The notes: generated by a model from the sequence alone, not told the origin. A DNA stretch of 64,000 bases from Amphimedon queenslandica (GCF_000090795.2 NW_003546290.1:34097-98096); one strand, 5' to 3'; numbered from the stretch's first letter, positions 10,332 through 20,999 are shown. Made by a program: numbers and translations.

Positions 10332-10920
10332 TACCGTACTTCCTCAAATGGGGCCCTACTCAAATATGCACCTATCACTAATTATATTACCATTATAGTT
10401 TATCCCAGTATAGAGCTGTTGCACGGATGTAATCAACGGGGTAGGTGGAGCTTCCTGTCGGCCATCTTGAGTGGCAAGAATGTACACGCAATGAATGGAG
10501 GAATGGAAAGAAACTGCGATTTTTCATCAAAGAGATATGATACTTTGCTGCAGAATATTATAGAGACTTCTTTACTCAATATCTTCATCTCCTATCTTGC
10601 ATTAGCCTGGAATGTCAACTGCAGAATTTATTTAAATTTTTTTCTCCGTTCCCCCATTCATTCTTGGCCTTCTTGCCACCCAACATGGCGGACAATTTAG
10701 CTCAATTTTAGCCACACCCTCCCGTTGATTACTTCCGTGCAACAGCTCTATTATGTGCCCCTCTGTTTAGAGTGGTCCAAATAGCCTAATTGTTCATCCT
10801 CAGTCCTCAGAACATAGAGTCGCAGGATTAAGCCCTGGTTTTGGCACATTTTTATTTATTTTTTTGTGATCTTTGCAATAAGCAATAAACGCCTGAGCTC
10901 TTTTTCGAGGAAATACGGTG
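10332..10920 (+). mobile_element. TIR element with tRNA-like core, family B, interrupted
   Basis: Left end taccgtacttcctcaaatgg; right end tttttcgaggaaatacggt. On the plus strand, near 10783-10845, an A-box-like tagcctaattg and a B-box-like ggattaagccc are placed as in a tRNA. The element is split by a second TIR element at 10409-10752. Confidence 0.6.
10409..10752. mobile_element. TIR element nested in the family B copy
   Basis: The ends are tagagctgttgcacggatgt and its inverse acttccgtgcaacagctcta; the match continues through aatcaacggg / cccgttgatt. Both borders abut TA. An internal repeat (gtcggccatcttgagtggca and tgccacccaacatggcggac) lengthens the hairpin. No transposase frame is present. 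Confidence 0.75.
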
Positions 10921-10925
10921 CTTGT

Positions 10926-11056
10926 TTCCATTTCTGTATTAATTATTTATTGGACTACTTATAAATGATTTAAATTTACAAGATTTAATACTTATGTCTT
11001 ATTGTAAATGTGCAGTAGTGTGCGTATCGAAATGTAGTATTAGACAAGAATATGGA
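10926..11056. repeat. Segment duplicated at 27901-28262 (empty-site copy)
   Basis: This stretch (attaattatttattgga to gtagtattagacaa) matches 27901-28262 across about 130 bases. The other copy has an extra 230-bp element inserted at a TA, which is absent here. Confidence 0.75.
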
Positions 11057-11767
11057 TCTAACATGAATGAACTAACCTAATAATCTTTTCAAGAGAAAAA
11101 TTAAAACATTCTGTGCGCCTTTCCCACAGTACTAGGTCAGCGTTGTTGGGTGAGGTCAGTTTCTATAGCAACAAGGTAGCGGTAGAATTCAAGAGAAGAT
11201 GAAGGAAGAAATGGTGTGGAGTCTCTGAAGGAGAGGGACAGGGTCTCTTTTTGGTTGACTGGACTGATCCTCTTCTGAGTCTTCATAAGACACTGAGAAA
11301 AGAAAGAAATAAAATATTAATGTTAAGAGTAGATTAATGATTATTGTAAAATCAATGTACCGGTAGTTAGTTTTTTAAGAAGGAAATTTTGGTGATTCAC
11401 TACAAATTTTTTTTTGCAATTGGCTGGTTTTAATTTGACAAATTTGTAGCTATTTGCCATTGAGCATACACATAATAGTCTGATGATGGTTGGCTTTTTA
11501 ATGCCAAAATTCGACAAATTTTCTCTACCATTTTTACAGCATGCATTTATTAATTATATCCTACCTGAGCAAAAACAAAGATCATAAAATTAATTCCATA
11601 ATTTCGTTCTGTAGGTCAGGCTGAGAGGAGCCCAGCAATATGTCAATCACAAACTCCTCTACACATCAGAGCTTGTAAGATATTTTCAAAGTTTTTTTAC
11701 AAAGTTTTAGATAAGTAATGAGAAGTTCTAGACACTCTTGGACAATAGTAACATCCTACAGTGGAAA

Positions 11768-12062
11768 AAATACTATTAATAGATTATTAGGTTTGATATT
11801 ATTATTGATATTATCAAGTTAATAATACATGTACATGTAGATTTGTTACTAATAATAGAATAATAGATTACCAGGTTCATTAATTACTAGGTTCATTACT
11901 ATTAATAGATTATTATAGGTAACTGTTATTATTAATAGATTATAAAGTAATTGTTACTATTAATAGATTATAAGGTAATTGTTGCTATTAATAGATGGTT
12001 ACTATAAATAGATTATTAGGCTCGTTACTATGGATAGGTAAGCTGTTACTATTAGTAGATCA
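11768..12062. repeat. Minisatellite of attaatagatta units
   Basis: About eight degenerate units of 25 to 32 bp, each containing actattaatagattat followed by a variable ggtaattgtt part. It looks like a decayed tandem array. Confidence 0.7.
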
Positions 12063-12190
12063 CATACCTTACCATCAACTGCGCTGGTAGTGGAGGAACA
12101 CATACCAGACCTCAACTGATCACTCCACTCTCCTATAGCAAGATACAGTTTACCAGATTCTGTTGACCAGCAGGCTCTCATTAGACAAGT

Positions 12191-13360
12191 GAGTATGTAT
12201 CATTGGACATAGTCTAAGTACATGTGTGAAAGATGAATACATTAATAAAATATACATGTCATGTACATGTATAAATACTGGCTCATGCAGTACAATGTTA
12301 GACCTAGAAATAAGTTTTGGAGACAAATCTAATTTAAAATGAGAGACTTAAGCCTAGACCAAAAAACGAGAAACCATTTTCTATATGTACATGTACAGGT
12401 GTGTGCAAGTATATATGCATGTACATGTACACTGTATATGCACTTTAATACTTAATGTAAAACAAATGCAATGAAAGCTAATGATGGCAATCTTTAAATT
12501 AGTGCTATTACATTACAATTTACTAGGTATGAGAATAAAGATTTGTTTCCCCCCTATAAAGAAACGGATTTAGCTGCATCTACACCTCTAGTGACTTCAA
12601 CTTTAGCTACCCCCACCGACAAGAAGTATCATGGCAGGAAGCAAAAATGAAAGCTCATATCTCAGTAATTTTTTTAGATAATGGGATTTGGAACACATCA
12701 TTAGCAAACATATTAAGTCAATCAAATAAATATCCTAAAAATATACCAAACTTACCCTTTAAGTCAGTGGTGATCATGCAGTCTGATCACAGAAAAACAA
12801 ATGTACATGCACATACTTGCCAGCAACATAAAGTAGGACATGTACATATATACATTGTACAAGTAGTCAAGTAATGGGTGATTGATTATCAGTTAACATA
12901 CAAGTGTAAAACAAATGTAATGCATAACATTATAATTCTTATGCTAATATTTTTTGATCAATATTACAATAACTTACAATTTTCACTAGTAATGAGAAGA
13001 CAAACACTTTAAAGTTAATGAGCTGAACAACTGAACTGTACCTTAGAGAGAAAAGAGAGAGAGAGAGAGGAGAAGAAAGAATGAGAGTAAGACAAGACAA
13101 TTACTCTAAAACAACACCCACAAATAAGCAAAATGTATGAGTAAACAAAATTAATATGATAATCAATCAAGCGCAATTGTACAGATACAACCCCAATAAA
13201 ATTAATAACAATACATTACAATAATATTAATGTATAACGTGATCAAAGACAAAGACAGTTGAGTGGTCAGGGTGTCATACAGGGGGGATTGGAAAGAGGA
13301 AAATTCCTCCTACTCTAAGTTTTCCCCACTAAATTAGTCTGTGTAAATTTAATAAACACA
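12191..13360. other. Spacer
   Basis: It contains several tacatgta/acatgtacatgt palindromes, a (GA)n tract at about 13043-13062, and one possible terminal-exon-like frame at about 12541-12648 (TDLAASTPLVTSTLATPTDK, then a stop). That frame has a weak acceptor and no known family, so I do not call it a gene. Confidence 0.35.
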
Positions 13361-13440
13361 GTGGCTATAGGTCTGGTAACTGGATTTGTCTGGCAGAACT
13401 ATATGTCTAGCAGTGGGCATGTAGAGGCTTCGCCCCTATA

Positions 13441-14015
13441 TACCTTAAGGAGACAATTGTATGCGGGTATTTAATTTAGCGAATTTTAGCGATTTTTAAA
13501 AAATCGCTAACTTAAGTCCGCGCTAATTTTAATTTCTTAATTGAAAGTGGGTGTGGTCACAATGTATAAAATGGCGGCCGTCAGCAAGTCTAAGCTTACT
13601 TGAGCAAACAGTCAGCAAGATAGTACTAAACTGCTGTCCAAAGACTTCTCTAGCAGTTAGCCTAAGTTAACAAAGCAGATGATAATCTTCTTCGTTCAGT
13701 GACTGCTTCTAACTGTAAGCAAGATAACTTTACATGTGGCTGCAGAGTCAGTGATGAAGCAATTTAAGCAAGATTAATGCAACAAGATCTACTGTATTAG
13801 AGCATTTAGACTTGTGCAATTGCTTTGCTTGCTCATACATGTAGATCACAGCATGTAATCTATAGCTTGCTTAGGTTTGTCCTATTAATTCTTCTAGCCT
13901 GCATGGAAGTTATTAATACCAAATGATCAAAAACGCTAAATTAAGTACCAGCCAAATGTCAGTTTCATGAAAATCGCTAAAATAAGTACACGCTAATAAT
14001 TGTCTCCTTAAGGTA
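13441..14015. mobile_element. CCTTAAGG-type TIR element, long form (575 bp)
   Basis: Ends taccttaaggagacaattgt and attgtctccttaaggta. Subterminal repeats aaatcgctaa / ttagcgattt recur in both arms. The outer 100 bases at each end match the 206-bp copy at 30221-30426. The extra 370 bp in the middle, including an ATGGCGGC motif, are absent from the short copy. Confidence 0.8.
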
Positions 14016-14302
14016 GTATACTGGGGCTTCGATCAAGTATAGATATGACAATCAGCGATGTTCAAGCAGCAAGATCGTGGTGGCACAGTGGGGAAGGTGC
14101 CAGGATAAATCTGGATGCAGGGCACTCGTTTGAATCCAGCTAAAATCTTGGCAAAATTCCTGCTGTTTTTTAACTTCTAAAATCACCTTTTATATAATCT
14201 TAGGAGTCCCCTAGTTATGTTAGGAGTCTCCTACATGTAGTTAGCTATTGTTTCTAGGGTTTAGGGATTAGGGTGGCAGTTTTTTTAGAGTGCCCCTAGT
14301 AA

Positions 14303-14501
14303 TACCTATATTCTTGGGCATAAAATTTCGCGATTTAGCTGCATTTCTGTACTTGCAAATAAAAATTTCATGATTTTAATGTAATTACCACACCTACTAT
14401 ACAATCAACACGCTACTTTGTGGATTTAATTTTGCAAATTTTTCCAAATGTGAAAATCGTGAAATTTAATCCCCACAAAATATAATGGCGTATACAGTAT
14501 T
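14303..14501. mobile_element. MITE-like TIR element, family A, inverted copy
   Basis: The reverse complement matches the element at 798-1009 over its whole length, including the internal gttgattgtatagta block. Right end tggcgtatacagtatt; the left end is decayed. Confidence 0.75.
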
Positions 14502-14721
14502 AGGACTCCCCTAGTTATGTTATGAGTCCCCAAGGTTGGTTTAGGGTTTTTTTAATTTCAGAGCGTCCCCTAGGTTTTAGAAGTCCCTCATTAGCTTAGA
14601 AGCCCATGATAAAACTAAGTTCAATTTTGCATCAATGCACATGCACATAAGGTTGTTTTATGGAGAAAAAAGGACTGCCAGACATAATAGTTCTGCCAGA
14701 CAAATCCAATTACTGGACCTA

Positions 14722-15137
14722 TAGACCCCCTAGGCACTAAGATTATTTTCAATGAATATGATTATGATAATGATATTCATTCATAATAAATAAAATTTTC
14801 CTATACGGTATCCACCCACGATGTAAATTACTGACGGCAAGAAGGCCTCGAGATCAAAAGAAAATCAAAGACGGTGACACCACCTGGCCATTTTTTTTAG
14901 CGCTACAAGGTACTACAGGCTTACAAGCAGCATTTTTGGAAAGTATGGAGGCCAGACTACATCATATAGACCAGGTAACTGTTGCTGCAACATAGTTTTC
15001 TTGCTATGCTTCATTTCGGCACCTCGGGCTTTGATCTGCCTTTGATGTGGAGAGCTTCTTGCCGTCAGTAATTTTAATCGTGGGTGGCTACCGTAAATAA
15101 TTCATACAAAATAGTCTTAGCGCCTAGGGGGTCTATA
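14722..15137. mobile_element. TIR element next to the large one, with nested insert
   Basis: The end tagaccccctaggcactaag is repeated inverted at 15111-15137 (cttagcgcctagggggtcta). It abuts the 13365-14724 element, so a shared outer frame 13360-15146 (agtggctata / tataagccact) is also possible. Confidence 0.65.
14804..15095. mobile_element. Innermost TIR element, 41-bp ends
   Basis: The left arm (tacggtatccacccacgatg, continuing through actgacggcaagaag) is inverted at 15055-15095 with only three or so mismatches. 292 bp in total. No frame inside. High arm identity suggests a recent insertion. Confidence 0.8.
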
Positions 15138-16063
15138 AGCCACTGCCTTTAATAAATGGGTTCATACTTGCTATAATTCACTGTTGTTCATTACACAATT
15201 GACCTAAACATGTACACCTGTACCGGTAAAACCAAATTTTGATTTATCAAAAAATAAAATCCCCAAATATTATGTCATAATTTTTGTCATGTCTCCCCGA
15301 TGACAAAATCCTGTATGAATCCCTGGTAGTTGTATATATTTATACAGTATCTCTCCAGTATCTCTCTGACTCACTTTTCATTTATCATCTTAAGAACAGA
15401 GACTGTGAAGTGAATGAATCAGGATTGTAACTAAATCTGGGTGGGGAAGTCGGTTGCACGTGTAACCACGTGGGTGCCATAAGTAGGTGTGGCCAATAGT
15501 CATTGCATAGTCAATGGCTACAAGGAGTTATTACAAACTGCTTGTGATGTGCTGATAATTCTCCTTTCCTCTTCAACAGATTGTGTGAATGTTGTTGGAT
15601 TGCAGTAAGCTTACATGTGCAGTTGTTTTATAGCTACATGAAATTATCGGCTTCAGTTACTACAATTTAACTGCTGATTATAGAGGTTAGAGCACAGGGT
15701 TTGTTTGTGTAGAATTGTGTGTCATGATTTAGATAAGTAATTGTAATTCACTGACTTACACACGTACATTCATTCTATTACAGTGACTTGTCTATTAATG
15801 TATTTAGAGTAATATGTAATACATATACAGACTATCTATGCAGTAAGTAACAATGTATACACATGTAGCCACTTAGGGTACATTAGATTCATTCATTGTA
15901 CAACTTTCAGAAAGGCCCACCATGTAATTGCTTGCCAGGTTTATTCCATTATGACTCAGTAACCTTATATTATTATGTAGCTAATTACTAAAAATGTCTT
16001 TATTTATTAAAAGCACTACACATGAATCATTTTTAACAATTATCTGCATGCAAATAGTTTCAG
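15138..16063. other. Spacer
   Basis: No exon, RNA gene or clear repeat supported here. Confidence 0.45.
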
Positions 16064-16738
16064 TTAATTGTTATGACATGTTTTTATCTCAGAAAACTTC
16101 AGAGAATAGTAATATCCTTTCCAGTTCACCCAACTAATTCCACGTCCATATCCAGCTCTGGTTGGATTATGATCATATTGACCATTTAAATTTGATTGGT
16201 AACAATTGTGAAACCACCAGGCTCCAACATAGCGTTGAGCACAATTTACACTTTGGTACTCATTGTTATTTCTGTCTCTAGTTGTAATTTTTTTTCCATT
16301 ATGGAAAGCTAAACTATCCGTAGCAGTCCCTGAATATTGTGTTGCTGTTAGAAGTGGAGTCACCAACTTAAATCCATAGTATTTTGCTTCCGCTTTAATG
16401 TTTTCAAAATCTTTTAGTTCTACTCTTAGTGTACTTGATCCTTATTTAGTAAGATGATGAATCTTGCTCAGCCTTAACCAAAACCCACCAGTAAAATTGC
16501 CAAATCCTTTCTCATAGTCAGTCCAGTATTTATAGAAATCAACAGATCCATCTTGTCTCCTCTGAAATACAGTCCATCCACCACCATCAGTCTCCATATC
16601 ACAGTATACCTGTGATGCAATAGGGTATCATTATAAAGTATAACACAGCTGGTCCATTGTCTGGTTTTATAGGATATACTCCATTTTCTTTGATTCCCAG
16701 TTCTTTCCATGCTTTACAGTCAGTTAGCATTACACATT
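16064..16738 (-). pseudogene. Fibrinogen C-terminal domain gene with an in-frame stop
   Basis: On the minus strand an exon from 16738 reads CVMLTDCKAWKELG then NGVYPIKPDNGPA. After a very short intron (about 37 bases, ending at 16610) the frame continues [50 protein letters not shown], stop, GSSTLRVELKDF, then YGFKL, CAQRYVGAWWFHNCYQSNLN and SWVNWKGYYYSLKFSEIK to a final stop. This is a nearly full fibrinogen-related domain of ficolin or tenascin type. A single TAA at 16442-16444 interrupts it where family members have Lys, Ser or Asn. Further N-terminal sequence may lie at 16790-17143 (TPVVIITPVV, NCVSVTVTLQSRHYNRGVY) but its frames do not join. These domains serve as secreted or surface lectins. 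One base change could be a sequencing error, so this is a pseudogene candidate. Confidence 0.7.
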
Positions 16739-17308
16739 CTATAGTAAACAAGAGTTCATTAATAGTTTCAATGTTATTTCATTGCATTACAGTATTATAC
16801 CTGGTGTAGCATTAGTCTTAGTAATAATGACAACTGGAGTAATGATAACAACAGGAGTATTAACAACTCATCATCAGGACTGTTTCCATGGACAGTATTA
16901 ATGATGATTATTATCATTACATTGTACATCTGATTACCAGTTAGATCTAGCATCATTTTTGAAAAGAATCTCAGCCAAGGAAGATAGCAGTATAAAATAA
17001 TCACTGAGTATAGTGAGATATACTCCTCTATTATAATGACGTGATTGCAGTGTCACCGTCACACTGACACAGTTGTAGGAGTATTGTTGTGTTAATAAGT
17101 CGTGATGTTTGGATTGCATGTTATCGCTTATATTACACCACATACACGTACATGCAATGTCATCAGATTTTATTGTACACTGATTTTGCTATTCTATTGC
17201 ACTATGACTTGACATTGAACTGTGCTATACACATTTAAATTGATTTCCATATTTATTTACAGGAAGTAACTATTTTGTTAAATGTTTTTTAGTTAAGTCA
17301 AATTATAG

Positions 17309-17489
17309 TTATACATTTTTAGCCAGATTAAATCCTGTTATACTATGACGAGTGAACTTGAGACTGTAGTTGAAGCATTCCCAATCATACCACATGATTC
17401 CATGCCATTTAGCAGCTTCAGTTGGATTAGTATAATAACATCCATTAAGATTTGACTTTAAACCACGAGGCACCATTTAAATCAGCAGC
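17309..17489 (-). pseudogene. Second, truncated fibrinogen-domain fragment
   Basis: The minus strand reads GASWF, then after a frameshift SNLNGCYYTNPTEAAKWHGI, MWYDWECFNYSLKFTRHSI and a stop at 17309-17311. This aligns with the last third of a fibrinogen domain (GAWWF, SNLNG, GIxWxxW, YSLKF). The residues between GASWF and SNLNG, including the NxC part, are missing. It lies 0.6 kb from the copy at 16064-16738 in the same orientation, so it is a tandem duplicate in decay. Confidence 0.7.
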
Positions 17490-17956
17490 ACAATATGTTG
17501 CATGTACTGTATGTGTACCTTCTTATTTCTTAACATACACTCTGTTCTATTAAGACAAACAATTTTGTGGTAATTTTGTTGTACATGTATGTGTATTTTT
17601 AATGTACATGTAAGTAGTATGTTATATATAAATGAGAGAGAAATGGAGAGAGGAAGGAAGGAAATGTGTGGGTGTATAAGCTAAAGTACCTATTTGTACA
17701 TTCCTAATAGCACTGTATTGTGTACTAGTATGCATGTACTGTACAATATGTATAGTACATGTCAACATGTACTATTTTTATTGCTGTTGCTATGTTCTAA
17801 AATTGACCCATTAGTTATATGAGTTATTAATTTTACACCAATGCATTCAAATTTTTTACTATATGTTATAATAAATTAAAACTAGTATTAATTACATCCT
17901 AAAGGTAATTCCCCTATTTCCTTATTGCTAAAATTATGATTCTTTATTACCTGCAG

Positions 17957-18230
17957 GTACTGAAATCACTTGCCGAAGCTGTGGTATTTGTTTTGAGTGT
18001 ACCATCAACCAGTGGTCAGATATATGTATGACATGTCATGCTACAAGTAATTGTGATAATTAAGATTAACATTAATGAGAATAATATCATTGATGTTAAT
18101 TACTATGAGTGTTAACTTATACATGTACATGTATATTTAGAGGGTTTTTTCAAAGTCCATGTTGAGGTTCTGATAGCATTAAAGCCAGTTCATCCATTAC
18201 CTGAAACCAATCACATTGTTTTGCAGTTGA
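17957..18230 (+). CDS. Candidate exons of an unrecognised Cys-rich protein
   Basis: Exon 17957-18046 (90 bp, phase 1-1, cag acceptor, gtaatt donor) reads TEITCRSCGICFECTINQWS then DICMTCHAT. It has a CxxCxxCxxC cluster followed by CxxC, like a small zinc-binding module. The next candidate exon starts at 18141 after tatttag and joins in phase, reading KGFFKVHVEVLIALKPVHPL then PETNHI; its donor is not clear. I do not recognise the family. Upstream exons are not seen. The sequence after 18226 is the start of a tandem repeat (see 18226-20980). Confidence 0.35.
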
Positions 18231-18589
18231 CCTGTGCTCTCACATACTGTGTATACTCCATGCAGACATTGTTTTCACTATTATTCTCTTATGTTTATCC
18301 TCGTTATACTGGTAATTGGGTGCTACAATATTTTTTTCCTAACAAAGCTTCTTTGCCTGTAGGAGCTTTTTGTTACTAAAATTGCAAGTTCTACTAACTT
18401 AAGTGTTGTATGAACTATAATCATATTTTGTTGCTTTGCAATTAGTTGTGTGTGCTAGCACTAAATTTTGAGAGCACAATATAATACCCACGTTAATCAA
18501 AATGATGTACTCTTGATGACATTGCATGGTCATGCACATTATGGCTGTTTTTTACTGTAGTTGATTATTATCTTTATGGCATTGGCTAG

Positions 18590-18820
18590 AGGTTGTTCAA
18601 AAGTTAAGACAGGTCCTCTCCTTTGCACACAGAGACAGCAATGAAACACTGACTGATGTAAGTTATGAACTAACAGTGCAGATTTACTTACCTCAACTCT
18701 CCCTACCTCTCTTTCCTATATCCTTCCCTGTTATTAAGGTAAGGTTTGTATGTTAAGGGATGATGGTATTCCTGATGCTTGTCTAATTGAATGTGATGGA
18801 TTAGATCTTGAGTCTTTATA
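18590..18820 (+). pseudogene. Copy 1 of the duplicated 3' exons, frameshifted
   Basis: Exon 18590-18657 reads VVQKLRQVLSFAHRDSNETL then TD and ends at a perfect gtaagt donor. The following exon at 18739 has eight extra bases (agggatga, near 18755) compared with copy 2 at 20288, which throw the phase-0 frame into a stop. The first exon is nearly identical in both copies, and the changes that exist are conservative. Confidence 0.4.
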
Positions 18821-19390
18821 GTATACTGTGAGAGGTGTAAAAATAATTGCGTTTTTATGTAATATTAGTATAATTGTGATTAGTATGTTATTATTTATTA
18901 TTTCATAGACTACTCTATTGTCATGCAATTGACCTGTGCTCGCATATTGTGTGCACTCCATGCAGACGTTGTTTTCACTAATATTCTCTTATGTTTATCC
19001 TCGTTATACCGGTAATTAATTTTGGTACTACAATATTCTTTTTGTTCTAACAAAGCTTCTTTGTCTGTAGGAGCTTTTTGTTGCTAAAGTTACAATTTCA
19101 CTAATTTAGTGTTGTATGAACTTGTTCCAGTGTATTGCTATCATATTTTGTTGCTTTTCCATTTATTTTGTGTAATGCAGACATTGTTTTCACTACATAT
19201 TCTTTTATGTATATTGGTATTAATTTTGGTGCTACAATATTTTTTCCTCATAAACCTTCTTTTTCTGTACAAAGAAGGCTATGATGACAAGAATCTTTAT
19301 GATATTGAGCGGTTAAGAATATGATGGAAAGGATGACTTCCCTCAACAGCTACATGTACATGTAATAGCTAATCTGCAGATACATGATAC

Positions 19391-19481
19391 TAGTCTTGCT
19401 AGCCAGACCATTCCCCAGCCTACAGTCATTTGGGTGGACCAAATGACTGTAGGCTGGGGAATGGTCTGGCTAGCGAGACTA
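19391..19481. mobile_element. 91-bp palindromic foldback element with 9-bp target duplication
   Basis: An almost perfect hairpin: arms of about 43 bases (tagtcttgctagccagacca onward) around a loop of a few bases. It is flanked on both sides by acatgatac (19382-19390 and 19482-19490). Termini tagtct...agacta are shared with the element at 62492-62536. Confidence 0.85.
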
Positions 19482-19597
19482 ACATGATACTGTTCCAGCT
19501 GGAAGGAAAGGTCTATTTTGTATCATTGGCACACAAGTCTTCATAATCCTTATCCTTATGTATATACTCAAGAGTAGACTATTATTTACTCTTGATA

Positions 19598-19808
19598 TAC
19601 TGTATAGCTAGAAATTTCTGTGGCCCAAATATTTTACAAATTTCCATCAAAATGGCTTTTGCGGATTTTATTTTTGCAAATTCACTATGCCTTTTAAATT
19701 GGCCAATAAATTGTCTAGTAAATTTTGAGGATTAAATTTCTGCATTTTTTCCAAATTTGTAAAATTAGCAGAAATTTTTGGGCCACAAAAATTTCTAGCT
19801 ATACAGTA
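19598..19808. mobile_element. MITE-like TIR element, GTATAGC family
   Basis: Left tactgtatagctagaaattt, right aaatttctagctatacagta, with a ggccca motif just inside each end. About 211 bp, no frame. Confidence 0.8.
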
Positions 19809-20118
19809 TGTACATGCATGTAGACTCTAAGCTAGTGTTCTACTCTTAAAATGATAGATTGGGCTTCTGAAATAGTGTGATGCTATTGAACTGCATTGAT
19901 TTTCTTCCTATTTTTGAAATTATTAAATTTTGCTAAATCTGGGTCCCCTTGAAAACACTAAAATTTAAGACTGCAATTAATGCCTACTCTAAAATACGTT
20001 ATAACTTTCATCAAAAGTCATGCACTCTTATATTGAATGGCCATGCCCATTATGGCTGTCTCTTGTTATAGCTGACTATCGTTGTGGCTGATTGATTACC
20101 TTTGTGCATTAGCTAAAG

Positions 20119-20368
20119 GTTATTCAAGAATTAAGACAGGTCCTGTCTTTTGCACACAGAGACAGCAATGAAACACTGACTGATGTACATCTAAGTTACA
20201 TTGTATAGACTAACAGTGCAGATTTATTTACCTCAATCCTCCCTCCATTACAAACCTCTCTTTCCTTATGTTTTCCTTGTTATTTAGGTAAAGTTTGTGT
20301 ATTATGGTGCTTCTGATACTAGTCTAATTGAATGTGATAGATTGAGTCTTAAATCTTCAGTACTGTGA
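20119..20368 (+). CDS. Copy 2 of the duplicated 3' exons, open (unrecognised protein)
   Basis: Exon 20119-20184 (66 bp) reads VIQELRQVLSFAHRDSNETL then TD. Exon 20288-20368 (81 bp, acceptor tatttag) reads VKFVYYGASDTSLIECDRLS then LKSSVL and stops with TGA. Both are phase 0, so they join. The donor (gtacat) is weaker than the gtaagt in copy 1. I cannot place the protein in a family. The evidence for coding is exon conservation between copies and the frame, not homology. A non-coding repeat is the alternative. Confidence 0.35.
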
Positions 20369-20396
20369 GAGGTGTAATAATTGTGTTTTTATGTAA

Positions 20397-20604
20397 TACC
20401 GTATAGCGAAAATTTTATTGGCCCAATATTTTCACGGATCCGTCCAAAATCAGTTTCATGGCTTTAATTTTTGTGGTTTTTCTTAATTTCGGCCATCTTA
20501 AACCGTATAGAATTGATTTTTGCGGATTTTATTTTGTGGGTTTTGAAAAAAAACGTGAAATCCATGAAAATTTTGGGCCACGAAAATTTTCCGCTATACG
20601 GTAT
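20397..20604. mobile_element. MITE-like TIR element, GTATAGC family, second copy
   Basis: Left taccgtatagcgaaaatttt, right aaaattttccgctatacggta, with ggccca inside each end as in 19598-19808. It splits the last part of tandem copy 2. Confidence 0.85.
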
Positions 20605-20999
20605 TAGTAAAATTGTGATTAGTATTTTATTATTTATTATACTACTCTATTGTCATGTAATTGACCTGTGCTTGCATATTGTGTACACTCCATGCAGACA
20701 TTGTTTTCAATTATTTCTTATGTTTATCCTTGTTATACTGGTAATTTGGTGCTACAATATTCTTTTTTTTCTAACAATACTTTGTGTGTGTAATGCAGAC
20801 ATTGTTTTCACTAATATTCTCTTGTGTTTATCCTTGTTATACTGGTAATTTGGTGCTACAAAGCTTCTTTGTCTGTAAGACCTTTTTGTGACTAGAATTA
20901 CAATTTCACTAATTAAGTGTGGTGTGAACGTGTTACAGTGTATCACTATCATATTTTGTTGCTTTTCCATTAATTGTGTGTGTATAATTCATTAAGTTT

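Larger units (their letters stand above)
6259..12190 (-). pseudogene. USP24-like deubiquitinase pseudogene (scattered exons)
   Basis: Exon 6259-6393 carries the Cys-box of a USP peptidase: [20 protein letters not shown], with the catalytic Cys in GATCYMN, then an in-frame TAG and PGIRE. Vertebrate USP24 has Gln at the TAG position, so CAG to TAG is likely. Exon 6667-6811 (AAYDLLIE, ANLKSVANRLIAMHH, NSKE-TAG-E) matches the region just upstream of that box in USP24 (AAYEVLV, SMHH, SKEF). Weaker candidate exons lie upstream on the same strand: 11186-11292 (SYEDSEEDQSSQPKRDP), 11565-11658 (EFVIDILLGSSQPDL, with an in-frame TGA) and about 12068-12190 (LMRACWSTESGKLYLAIGEW, donor gtatgtg). Exon phases do not join. 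USP24 removes ubiquitin and is normally over 2600 residues; the rest of the peptidase domain is absent. Stops plus phase breaks indicate a dead gene. The last two exons are firm, the first three less so. Confidence 0.55.
13365..14724. mobile_element. Large TIR element with 50-bp inverted ends, host of nested insertions
   Basis: Left end ctataggtctggtaactgga through ttgtctggcagaactata; right end 14675-14724 is its near-complete inverse (tagttctgccagacaaatcc, then aattactggacctatag). About 1.36 kb long, but 575 bp and 199 bp of this are younger TIR elements at 13441-14015 and 14303-14501. No transposase frame survives. Confidence 0.75.
18226..20980 (+). repeat. Tandem duplication, about three copies
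   Basis: A unit starting ttgacctgtgctc recurs at about 18226, 18927 and 20657. It includes ccatgcagacattgttttca, an aacaaagcttctttg block and, further on, gttaagacaggtcct with cacagagacagcaatgaaac. Copy 1 is about 700 bp. Copy 2 is about 1.7 kb because elements at 19391-19481, 19598-19808 and 20397-20604 sit in it. Copy 3 is partial and itself contains a 90-bp internal duplication. Faint homology goes on to about 21230. Confidence 0.75.

Noticed and set aside
12541-12648. Possible terminal exon (TDLAASTPLVTS...)
   Set aside because: Weak acceptor, no upstream exon, no family.
20471-20848. 125-residue hydrophobic frame
   Set aside because: It crosses a MITE and the tandem repeat, and indels between repeat copies destroy the frame.
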